From Bergeyella porcorum (GTDB lineage: Bacteria; Bacteroidota; Bacteroidia; Flavobacteriales; Weeksellaceae): a stretch of DNA of 64,000 nucleotides. The stretch is taken from NCBI RefSeq assembly GCF_042427575.1, contig NZ_JBHMFD010000002.1, positions 124,001 through 188,000 on the forward strand, given 5' to 3'. The position numbers were made by a program, and so were the translations under genes. The notes beneath the pieces are model-generated. The model did no database searches. It was given only the letters and a program-made list of their open reading frames with translations, and had not been told where the DNA came from. Positions 1 to 7,129 of the stretch are shown piece by piece; position 1 is the first letter of the stretch, and the number at the start of each line of letters is the position of its first letter.

Positions 1-691
1 AATATGTCATCTCATTTTCAGATGAATAACGACTAAGAATAGCGTCTAATTCTAAGCAAATAAGATTAGAAATCACAGGCGAGGTAGGAGCTCCTGTGGG
101 TAATTTTCCTTCAAAAATGGTGAAAAGTGTCATTGCCATTACAATAGGCTTAGGAAAGTTAAAATACGATGAGGAAAAAAAATCATACACCTGTTTCCCT
201 GAAATATTTGAAAAAAAATCCTTCAAATCAATGTTAAGTAAATATTTTTTTCCAACATGCTGCTTTGCATTTTCAGCGATATTACAAAATCCTTTTATCT
301 TATTAATATTCAATACAAAACCATAGGATTCTCTAGGTCTTATACACTCATAATATGCTTGTAAAAAATAACTTAACTTCGCTTGTGCAGCCTTCAAATA
401 ACAATTAGGGGCATAAATTTCACGATTCCCATTTCGTTTTTTAGGAATTATGAATTTTTCATACTTAGGATAATTTACACTTATATTTAAAAATATGTCC
501 GATATATTGAGAATTTTACAAAATTCATATTTAGTAGAAATGGATACAAAAAGAGCCGCATTGATTTCATAGCGTTTCATACCATTTAATACCTGAAAAT
601 CAAAACTTTCACTTCTGTAATTCAGATACCAATACCACAAATCTTTTTTATGATTTTTTGCAAAATTTAGTATTTCATTAGGCGTTTTCAT
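1..691 (-). CDS. Retron-type reverse transcriptase (retron 2), C-terminus beyond window
   Basis: Reading the minus strand from an ATG at 689-691 gives an uninterrupted 230-residue frame that runs off the left edge. It carries the retron-specific NAxxH signature (NAKQH, residues 141-145), RT motif A (NIDLKDFF, about 153-160) and the retron form of motif B (LPTGAPTSP, 197-205). The YADD catalytic box should lie just outside the window. The enzyme is expected to copy part of the adjacent structured RNA into msDNA. The start lies 12 nt after the a2 end of that RNA, the usual retron layout. It is clearly distinct from the second reverse transcriptase at 5498-6733 and shares only the motifs with it. 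Retron identity is highly likely; the effector role of its neighbours is inference. Confidence 0.92.
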   Translation of the reverse strand, partial: MKTPNEILNFAKNHKKDLWYWYLNYRSESFDFQVLNGMKRYEINAALFVSISTKYEFCKILNISDIFLNISVNYPKYEKFIIPKKRNGNREIYAPNCYLKAAQAKLSYFLQAYYECIRPRESYGFVLNINKIKGFCNIAENAKQHVGKKYLLNIDLKDFFSNISGKQVYDFFSSSYFNFPKPIVMAMTLFTIFEGKLPTGAPTSPVISNLICLELDAILSRYSSENEMTY

Positions 692-703
692 AGCAATAAA
701 AAA

Positions 704-866
704 AGAGCCGTTACCGATTATCTTTGATACGGATGGTCTATTTACCGATGTGCGAATACAATGAGTACGAGGTAAATAGACGAATTGCAAATCCATTTAC
801 AAACGAATTGCGGAACACAATTCTAAATATCAATATTTGACATCATAATGCGTATGTAACGGCTCT
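704..866 (-). ncRNA. Retron 2 msr-msd RNA with a1/a2 inverted repeat
   Basis: A perfect 11-bp inverted repeat (AGAGCCGTTAC, read on the minus strand at 866-856, and its complement at 714-704) brackets this stretch, just upstream of a retron-type reverse transcriptase. Inside lie, in RNA order, a small hairpin at 838-825 (AAATAT stem), a 6-bp hairpin at 823-805 (GAATTG stem, 7-nt loop), a 7-bp hairpin at 802-785 with one G-U pair and a 4-nt loop, and a long hairpin with a perfect 11-bp stem (781-771 with 746-736, GTCTATTTACC arms) and a 24-nt loop. The first three are the expected msr stem-loops and the last the msd arm that would be reverse transcribed. The a1 end starts only 12 nt after the stop codon of the DnaB-like gene, so that gene, the RNA and the RT are probably one transcript. 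Confidence 0.88.
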
Positions 867-878
867 CACTTTTTTATA

Positions 879-1946
879 TTAAAATGGTATATTATCTTCG
901 TTTTCAAAACCAATCTCGCCTAGTCTAGATTCTAAGAAACTAAAATCTCCAATAATTTTATAATTATTTTCAGAATTTTCAAAAATTCCTAAATTCTTAT
1001 TAAATCTTACGCGGACACTACCCAGCATTCCCATTTTATTCTTCGCTAAAATCAATTCTGCTTCATTTTCTGTTAAACTCATATCTTCATTATCCCAATA
1101 TTCTATATCATAATACTCTGGTCTATAAATAAGTATAACTTTATCTGCTTCTTGCTCAATGCTTCCACTTTCACGAAGACCAGAAAGTTGCGGTCGCTTC
1201 CCAGGGCGAAATTCCGTAGCTCTACTGAGAGGGCTGGTAGCAATTATACAAACACCATATTCCCTAGAAATCTTTTTTAACTCTCTACAAATCAAGCCCA
1301 TTTCTATTTCTCTATTATTCCATCTTTTACTAGAACTTAAATCTTGAAGACAATCTACAATGATAACCTTCACTTTGTTTTCCTTAATATATTTTTCACA
1401 TTCTTTTCTAAAATCAGATAAAGTAGTGACTCCTGAAATATTAAAAAACAACTTTTTAACCTCTAATTCATCTTTCAAAGATACTAAATCTACCCAATGT
1501 TCTTCCAAAAAACTTCGGGAATAAAATCCCATTGCATCAATCTTTTTCTCCAAAGCTAAAAACCTATAAAACAATTGATTTTCACTCAGATTAAACGAGA
1601 AAAATAGCGTAGGAACTTCCTTTGAAATCTGAGAAGCCAACTGGGTAACCAAAGAGGTCTTCCCCATAGATGGTCGTGCACCTAAAACCACAAACTCACC
1701 TAATGCTAAGCCTCCAAATTTATCATCAAAGGCTTTGACACTGGTACTGATAAGCTTGGGAGGCTTTACCAAGAGATCAAAACCATCCTGAAAAATCTGA
1801 GCTAGTGATTTACTCTTAGGGCTATCAGAGGTTTCATCTTCTAACTCTGCAAGCAAAGTTTTTATTTTCATTATAACCTCTTTATCATCTTCAAAATTCT
1901 CATTTTCAAAGATTGTATTTATTCTATCTTTTAGGCTTAGAGTCAT
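879..1946 (-). CDS. DnaB-like replicative helicase core ATPase lacking the usual N-terminal domain; retron 2 partner candidate
   Basis: The 355-residue protein matches the C-terminal RecA-fold domain of DnaB: Walker A GARPSMGKTS (89-98), Walker B VIIVDCLQ (about 194-201), and the DnaB H4-type stretch with KRPQLSGLRESGSIEQEAD near residues 250-268. Replicative DnaB is about 450-500 residues with an N-terminal hexamer/primase-binding domain; here residues 1-60 are short, charged and unlike it. It is therefore a DnaB paralogue, not the chromosomal helicase. Its stop codon abuts the retron 2 RNA and it reads in the same direction, so it is the natural candidate for the retron effector or a sensor of replication attack. 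A 91-nt gap separates it from the upstream HEPN gene; TTGACT and TATAAA spaced 18 nt occur in that gap, but I do not claim a promoter. Function is inference. Confidence 0.82.
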   Translation of the reverse strand: MTLSLKDRINTIFENENFEDDKEVIMKIKTLLAELEDETSDSPKSKSLAQIFQDGFDLLVKPPKLISTSVKAFDDKFGGLALGEFVVLGARPSMGKTSLVTQLASQISKEVPTLFFSFNLSENQLFYRFLALEKKIDAMGFYSRSFLEEHWVDLVSLKDELEVKKLFFNISGVTTLSDFRKECEKYIKENKVKVIIVDCLQDLSSSKRWNNREIEMGLICRELKKISREYGVCIIATSPLSRATEFRPGKRPQLSGLRESGSIEQEADKVILIYRPEYYDIEYWDNEDMSLTENEAELILAKNKMGMLGSVRVRFNKNLGIFENSENNYKIIGDFSFLESRLGEIGFENEDNIPF

Positions 1947-2037
1947 AATAGTAATAATTTATACAAGTTTTATATTTAGATAGTCAAGCTTTAATTTAGA
2001 TATTGAAAATGCTTGCCACCGTGAAATGGTTAAGTTT

Positions 2038-3279
2038 TTACTCTTTTAATTCAGATGTTATTTTTTTACATAAATCAAATATCAACAGTAATTCTTTTTC
2101 ATCAAAATAAAGTTTACCTTCGTGAATGTATTTATTGCGTTTTTCTTTTGCTTTATCCAAATCTCTGATGGTTAAGTCATCTTTATCACATATTTTGAAA
2201 TAATCAACAAACAGATTTGTCATTGCACAAAACCAAGTCAATTCTTTAATGTATTTATCTTCTATAAATTGATTATTCCTATCAAAATAATAGTTTTTTG
2301 CATCCTCATTATCCACGCCAATATAATATTTGTAATCTTTTTTATCCTCTCTAAAATAAAATTCTTTGAATTTTTCCATAAAGTTATAACACCCCAAAAA
2401 TACAATATCCAACGACATTTTATTTTTCAAATCTACATTTTTCAAACCTGTTTCTATAACTTTGAGTTGAGTTTCTAAATCGTTAAGAAATTTATCAAAT
2501 TCATCCGAAAAAGAACCTTTTGCATTGCCTACATTTTGATTTATATCATCAAGAATTAAAAACAACTCTTTCAAAAACCTGCGTTTAAAAGCTGTTTCCA
2601 TTGTGGCTTTGAAGTTGCAAATAGTTTCTTGCGTAAAATGAGGATTAATACTATTTTCAGGGGATTCTTTTATGATAAATCCATCAGCTCCAAATTCTTG
2701 TAATTTTTGTAAATTCCAAATTTTATTAGTCGCAGAGAAGAAAATGACTTGAATTCCTGCATTAATTCTCTTAATTTCTTGAAGAAGTTTTACACTTGTT
2801 ATCTCATTGGTATTTTGATTACTAAAATCATTTTTGTGCAACCTAAAATCTAAAATCACAGTATCTATATCTTTTTCTTTGATTTTTTGGACAGCATTTT
2901 CTATGATTTTTTCTTGCGAAGCAGAAAAATCCGTTTCTAAACTTTCAAAATCTATTTTTTCACTCTTGTCATACAAAATCGTTGCAAAAATCTCATTCCA
3001 GCCTTTTTCATATTCATCATCAATATAAAGAACTCTTGGTCTTTCATTAGCAAACTTTACTTTAATACTTTGCAAATCTTTACTTTCCGAAACGGGGTAA
3101 ATAGTCTGTAAGTATTTATAATACAAATTACTTTCTATTTTCTGATTGTTTTTTTCAATATCGTAATCATCAGCTTGTACACTTTTTGCCCAACGATAAA
3201 TTGCCCATTCATTCGCTATACTATGATTGTCTTTTGGAGCCTCAAGATTGACTTTTTTTGAGTTCCGTGGACAACTCAT
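2038..3279 (-). CDS. Response-regulator receiver domain fused to a putative HEPN RNase effector
   Basis: Residues about 80-210 form a receiver domain: acidic pair in YIDDE (86-89), phospho-acceptor candidate D144 in VILDFRL, a switch Ser/Thr in FFSAT (180-184) and the conserved lysine in IIKES (K204). The remaining 200 residues are helical and end with RNKYIH (381-386), which fits the Rx4H catalytic motif of HEPN ribonucleases (R381, H386), placed near the C-terminus as is usual. Phosphorylation of the receiver could switch on RNA cleavage, stopping growth of an infected cell. It is the last of three overlapping genes: its start overlaps the preceding stop by 38 nt, which implies coupled translation. 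The receiver is confident; the HEPN call rests on one motif and helical character. Confidence 0.72.
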   Translation of the reverse strand: MSCPRNSKKVNLEAPKDNHSIANEWAIYRWAKSVQADDYDIEKNNQKIESNLYYKYLQTIYPVSESKDLQSIKVKFANERPRVLYIDDEYEKGWNEIFATILYDKSEKIDFESLETDFSASQEKIIENAVQKIKEKDIDTVILDFRLHKNDFSNQNTNEITSVKLLQEIKRINAGIQVIFFSATNKIWNLQKLQEFGADGFIIKESPENSINPHFTQETICNFKATMETAFKRRFLKELFLILDDINQNVGNAKGSFSDEFDKFLNDLETQLKVIETGLKNVDLKNKMSLDIVFLGCYNFMEKFKEFYFREDKKDYKYYIGVDNEDAKNYYFDRNNQFIEDKYIKELTWFCAMTNLFVDYFKICDKDDLTIRDLDKAKEKRNKYIHEGKLYFDEKELLLIFDLCKKITSELKE

Positions 3280-4150
3280 CTTCTGAAAAAACTTCCACCG
3301 CCTTATTTTCAGCTTCTTGTAATGCTTTTTTGTTGTAACCTATATAGAAAACATTTTTGGTTTTCAATATATCAAAATATGGGTTATTCATCAATCTATC
3401 TAAAGATGGAACCCCATAAATAAAAATGGTAGTCAACTGATTTTTAGTAGATGTACAACGAATATGGGTGGCTAAACGAAGCCCATTGAAGTCGGACAAT
3501 GTCTTACCAAAGCACAATGGAATATAGATATTATCATATTTTTCTTCCAATAAGTTATCTCTCAAAACACTATCTATATGACTATCAGAAAATTCATCAT
3601 TTTCATCTGCATACAAATCTAGTTCTCTTTTTATATTATCAAAAGGAGATTCTATTGCGTTTTCATCAGAGAAAAATATAAAGTTATCTTTTTGAGACTG
3701 GATAGAGTCTGCTCTTTCATTTTGAATACTAAACTCTATTTCTTTCAATAATTCTTTTTCTATATTACTATCCCCGTAGAGCAAATATTCTATTTTCGGT
3801 TTACCTTCTTGTTTATTTTTCTCTAAAAAAATTTCTAAGTTTTGATAAAAAACTTTTACAGGTATATCCACTCGATTCTTCCCTTGTTTGCGTTCGTTTT
3901 TACTTCCACTGAACACCACTAGTCCGAATGATTTTTCTTCTTCATTATATTGATAAAGAGCTCTTTTCAATTCTTCATCTGGAAACGATTCGTGCAAAAA
4001 TACAATCTTTGCTTCTGCTTTTATCTTATCAAAAGATAATGTTTCAGTTGCACTAAAAACATTCAAAATACTGTCATATTTAGAAAATTTCTCTTGCCCC
4101 CAGCTGTATGTATTCTGTCTATTGGTTTGTTCATCTATTAGATAAATCAT
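3242..4150 (-). CDS. Degenerate tandem receiver-like protein (putative phosphorelay mediator)
   Basis: The 302-residue protein has two halves that look like response-regulator folds. The first starts MIYLIDEQ with an acidic pair at 6-7, has histidine (H53 in IVFLHESF) where the phospho-accepting aspartate would sit, and a strand ending LVVFSGS (77-83). The second contains IYIPLCFGKTLSDFNG, resembling the D..G.xLA segment of receivers, and a later strand TTIFIYGV (240-247). Both lack a full catalytic set, so they resemble inactive receivers used for docking or as a phosphate sink. The start codon overlaps the stop of the kinase-like gene (4147-4150), and the 3' end overlaps the receiver-HEPN gene by 38 nt. 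The fold call comes from pattern reading only and is moderate; the function is unknown. Confidence 0.5.
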   Translation of the reverse strand: MIYLIDEQTNRQNTYSWGQEKFSKYDSILNVFSATETLSFDKIKAEAKIVFLHESFPDEELKRALYQYNEEEKSFGLVVFSGSKNERKQGKNRVDIPVKVFYQNLEIFLEKNKQEGKPKIEYLLYGDSNIEKELLKEIEFSIQNERADSIQSQKDNFIFFSDENAIESPFDNIKRELDLYADENDEFSDSHIDSVLRDNLLEEKYDNIYIPLCFGKTLSDFNGLRLATHIRCTSTKNQLTTIFIYGVPSLDRLMNNPYFDILKTKNVFYIGYNKKALQEAENKAVEVFSEDELSTELKKSQS

Positions 4151-5364
4151 TGTTTAAATTTTAAGATATGTTTTACGCCTCCTACTTTTTTTATTTCTGT
4201 TTTTGAATGTCTGCTTGTTTGTTCTGTCCAAAGATTTATTCTGTAGCTTGGCTCATCAGGAAAATCAGCTTCCAACCATAATTCACACATTCCATTAATC
4301 TTATTTATCATACTAGTATAAGAATTCCCCAATCTTCTGATAGTATCGCTAGATGACTTTCCGTAATAAGGGCAATCTATAGAAATATGATGGATAACAA
4401 AATTAATATATTCATCTTTTTCTGTAAAAGATAGTTCTATTTGATGTTTACTATTCTTAATTTTCTCTGGCAACTCATTAATTATCAACCTGACAAACTC
4501 TTTAAAGAATTGACATAATTTATCCACATCAGTAAATAATGTGATATTTTCCTGAAAGTTTACAAATTCAAAATTTATTTTATCACGCCAATCTTTATTT
4601 TGCTCAATAATATATTCCAAAATAGATTTTAAAGAATTATCTGTTCTGATATGAAATAAGTTTTTACAATGGATAACCAATTCTGAAAAATCCCTTATTC
4701 TTTTCCCATTTAGTTTAGAGTTAAAAGGCTTGGGTAATTTATAAACATTATTCTTTTGGCTATTTTTCAAATTTCCGTTAGCGTGAGGAATACAATCTTT
4801 ATTTTCATCAGACCATTTTAATAGATTTTCGCTTCTCCAATTAATTTCCACTTCATTAGAACTCCATTTTTTTGGTTTACCGTAAAAATCCTCCCCCGTC
4901 AAATATACATTTAATAAAGTTTGAATCTGTTTATTCAATGAATATGCTGATTTTAACTCATCAAACCTTGTCTTCAAGAGTTTTTGATGTTCTCTTACAG
5001 AATAAACATCTGAATTACAAAGTTTCTTTATGTAGTCCTTAATAGTAAGAGATTCATCTTCATATTCAATCGTTTCACCATCAACAGTGTGCCAAGTATA
5101 TTTCAATAGTGGGTCTTGATTGTAAGCCAAAATAAATTTTGACAATGATTTCTTACCGAAAGGATCTTTAAAATCTGGCAAACTACTTTTATTCGATGGA
5201 TATTTACTATTACCATCAGATGGAACCTCTTCAGCACTTATAGCAGCTTTCCCTACAGCTTTATCAGTAATAATGATTTCCAACATTTTATCCTTTTGTT
5301 GCTGCGTTAGTTTTCCTATTTTTATAAATTCTTGTATAAAATTTTTCACTCTTTCACTTTTCAA
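4147..5364 (-). CDS. Histidine-kinase-like protein with degenerate GHKL ATPase domain
   Basis: The 405-residue protein heads the three-gene overlapping set. Its C-terminal part (about 225-380) reads like a kinase core: a helix with FSELVIHC (H232, a possible phospho-histidine), then FTDVDKLCQFF and an N-box-like helix RLIINELPEK (292-301), then alternating strands finishing with a conserved-looking LWLEADFPD. The classical glycine boxes are missing, so ATP binding is uncertain. The N-terminal 200 residues carry no recognisable sensor domain, signal peptide or membrane helix, so a cytosolic sensor is expected. The start is TTG: an in-frame stop lies three codons upstream and no ATG intervenes. 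The gene follows the retron 1 reverse transcriptase by 133 nt in the same direction. Alternative: a family with no kinase activity. Confidence 0.45.
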   Translation of the reverse strand: MKSERVKNFIQEFIKIGKLTQQQKDKMLEIIITDKAVGKAAISAEEVPSDGNSKYPSNKSSLPDFKDPFGKKSLSKFILAYNQDPLLKYTWHTVDGETIEYEDESLTIKDYIKKLCNSDVYSVREHQKLLKTRFDELKSAYSLNKQIQTLLNVYLTGEDFYGKPKKWSSNEVEINWRSENLLKWSDENKDCIPHANGNLKNSQKNNVYKLPKPFNSKLNGKRIRDFSELVIHCKNLFHIRTDNSLKSILEYIIEQNKDWRDKINFEFVNFQENITLFTDVDKLCQFFKEFVRLIINELPEKIKNSKHQIELSFTEKDEYINFVIHHISIDCPYYGKSSSDTIRRLGNSYTSMINKINGMCELWLEADFPDEPSYRINLWTEQTSRHSKTEIKKVGGVKHILKFKQ

Positions 5365-5497
5365 GTTATGTTAAAAACTTTTAGTATTTCACAAGGGCTT
5401 TTTCCATCAAAGTTTTTATTTCAGAACTCAATCCCTATCTGCAATTGACTGCTTTTTTGATAAAGTTCCCATCCTAATCGTAAAAACTACCTTTCTT

Positions 5498-6733
5498 CTA
5501 TTCCGGCATCTTGATGACAAATGCCGGTTTTCTCCTTCTATAACTTATCCATTTCTTATTAGTAACTTTTCTTTTCTTCCTTCTAGGAATAATCTTAGTA
5601 CTAACAAAAAGCTCTTGTGCCTCTTCCATTCCGTTTTCTTCCCAAATTTTCAATATTTTATCTACATCAAATTCTCGTATTTTATCAAATCTCTGAGCCA
5701 ATTTTTGATATGAATTATCCCCCTCTCCCTTTACCATTTTTAGATAAAGCAATTTTCCTTCAATCACATTAAACATTGGGTTTCCCTGATATTTAATATG
5801 ACCTTTTTCGCGGATATAATCTCTCCTGAAAATTCCTTCTGCTTTCTGTACTCCATATTTTTCAATGAGATATAGCCACATACGAATTTGCTTCACATAC
5901 TTCCTTGCCGTATTAAGTTTTTCGTTCACGGTAATTCCTGTTACCTCTTGGCGAGCATTTTTCTTTTGTAATCTCGTCTTTTGAGTATTAGTACAAAAAC
6001 CATTGCGTACAATAATTTCTTCCAATTCCTTCAAGAAATCAGGATTTTTAAACACCGATTTATTGGATGAAAAAGTAATATCATCAGCATACCTTGAGTA
6101 GGTTGCTTTATGTTTTTTTGCCAATTTATCCAAGGCAAAATCCATCCTTTTACATAAAATATTAGTAAGTATAGGCGAAGTAGGAGCTCCCTGAGGAAGA
6201 ACCACTTTTTTTACACCATCCGTTTCTACTAGAAAAGTACACAGATTAGCAATGGTAAATGCAACATCTTCCCTTTCATCAGTAAAATAGAAAGGTTTTC
6301 GCATAAAGAGATGTTTCACCTGCCATCTTTCAACGGAATGAAAAAAGTCTTTCAAATCAATATTATAGACATAGTTTTTCCCAATGTGTAAATGAGCATT
6401 ATCTACCACAGATTTCTCTTCTACAAACCCCATTGCTTTATGATGCGTTTCAAAAAACAAACTCATAATAAATTTCAATGCTTTTTGTACCAACATCAAA
6501 GGTCCAATCGGTGCATTTATTATCCTTTCTCCACCAGATTTTTTCTTAATAACAAACTTCTTGTATCTGATATTCAAAGAGCGAATGCATACAGCAAACT
6601 GTTTCCTAGAGATTCTTGGAAGATTATGAAATTTTAAAACGCCAATAATAATATCGTATAAATCATCTACTTTTTTTATACTGAGAAACTCTGCTTTGAT
6701 CTGCTCCTTTACTTCGTTACTAGTGGTGTTCAT
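5498..6733 (-). CDS. Retron reverse transcriptase (retron 1), complete
   Basis: This 411-residue enzyme has all the retron RT landmarks: NAxxH (NAHLH, 112-116), motif A NIDLKDFF (124-131), motif B LPQGAPTSP (179-187), catalytic YADD (215-218) and the VTG motif (264-266). It should prime on a guanosine of the upstream msr RNA and copy the msd part into msDNA. Most retron RTs are about 300-340 residues; the extra C-terminal tail here is very basic (RRKKRK, YRRRK) and could bind the RNA or a partner. The ATG at 6731-6733 lies 17 nt downstream of the a2 end of the putative msr-msd RNA. The three-gene phosphorelay-like set follows after 133 nt. RT identity is near certain; which neighbour is its effector is not shown by the sequence. 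Confidence 0.95.
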   Translation of the reverse strand: MNTTSNEVKEQIKAEFLSIKKVDDLYDIIIGVLKFHNLPRISRKQFAVCIRSLNIRYKKFVIKKKSGGERIINAPIGPLMLVQKALKFIMSLFFETHHKAMGFVEEKSVVDNAHLHIGKNYVYNIDLKDFFHSVERWQVKHLFMRKPFYFTDEREDVAFTIANLCTFLVETDGVKKVVLPQGAPTSPILTNILCKRMDFALDKLAKKHKATYSRYADDITFSSNKSVFKNPDFLKELEEIIVRNGFCTNTQKTRLQKKNARQEVTGITVNEKLNTARKYVKQIRMWLYLIEKYGVQKAEGIFRRDYIREKGHIKYQGNPMFNVIEGKLLYLKMVKGEGDNSYQKLAQRFDKIREFDVDKILKIWEENGMEEAQELFVSTKIIPRRKKRKVTNKKWISYRRRKPAFVIKMPE

Positions 6734-6749
6734 AATGTTTGTTTTTTTT

Positions 6750-7065
6750 AAGTTCCGAAATACCTGCCTACTCTATTCTTAGTAGTTCCATTTAATAATG
6801 TAGTTCATTTAATAATCCTATAATCTTTAATGTTATTTGACATCAAGATTAATCTTGAAAGATGTCCCACTTGTGAGTGCGAGCAAAAAAATGTGGGAGA
6901 TTTCCAAACGACGAGTGTCTATCGACTCACGTTGTATTACTCGGGTGCTATCCGAGCCAGTTGCCGATCTGAATCGCTTTATGGGCTTTTCCAGCAACCA
7001 AGTTAATTAAAAGTAAAAACTTAAAATCAACTATTCAATATTTCAGCAGGTATTTCAATGAACTT
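6750..7065 (-). ncRNA. Retron 1 msr-msd RNA with extended a1/a2 stem
   Basis: On the minus strand, GAAATACCTGC (7056-7046) near the 5' end is exactly complementary to GCAGGTATTTC (6767-6757) near the 3' end. The pairing continues outward past a 3-by-1 internal loop with AAGTTC (7065-7060) against GAACTT (6755-6750), so 17 bp in all. Inside are stems GTTGC/GCAAC (6998-6994 with 6964-6960), CTCGG/CCGAG (6956-6952 with 6944-6940, 7-nt loop), TCCCAC/GTGGGA (6898-6893 with 6870-6865) and a palindromic hairpin around 6839-6866. At 316 nt it is long for a retron RNA, and I cannot assign the msr/msd border. It sits directly upstream of the RT gene, as in known retrons. Confidence 0.82.
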
Positions 7066-7082
7066 GTTTCGTTTTGATGGTG

Positions 7083-7090
7083 CAAATGTA
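7083..7090 (-). promoter_or_regulatory. Flavobacterial -7 box upstream of retron 1 RNA
   Basis: The minus strand reads TACATTTG here, an exact match to the flavobacterial -7 consensus TAnnTTTG. Initiation about 7 nt further on would place the transcript start near 7076, about 11 nt before the a1 stem begins. A TTG lies 13 nt upstream, which is closer than the usual 17-23 nt, so the -33 element is weak or absent. It suggests the retron RNA has its own promoter and does not rely on read-through from the WYL gene. Confidence 0.5.
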
Positions 7091-7129
7091 TAATGCTATT
7101 GTGCAACCTATCTGCACTAATGAGATAAT

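Noticed and set aside
96..326. Plus-strand frame within the left-edge region
   Set aside because: The minus strand encodes the retron 2 RT here with clear motifs; the plus frame is a shadow.
1947..2037. Sigma-70-like TTGACT/TATAAA promoter before the DnaB-like gene
   Set aside because: Flavobacteria use a different consensus and the sequence is AT-rich, so the match may be chance; it is mentioned but not listed.
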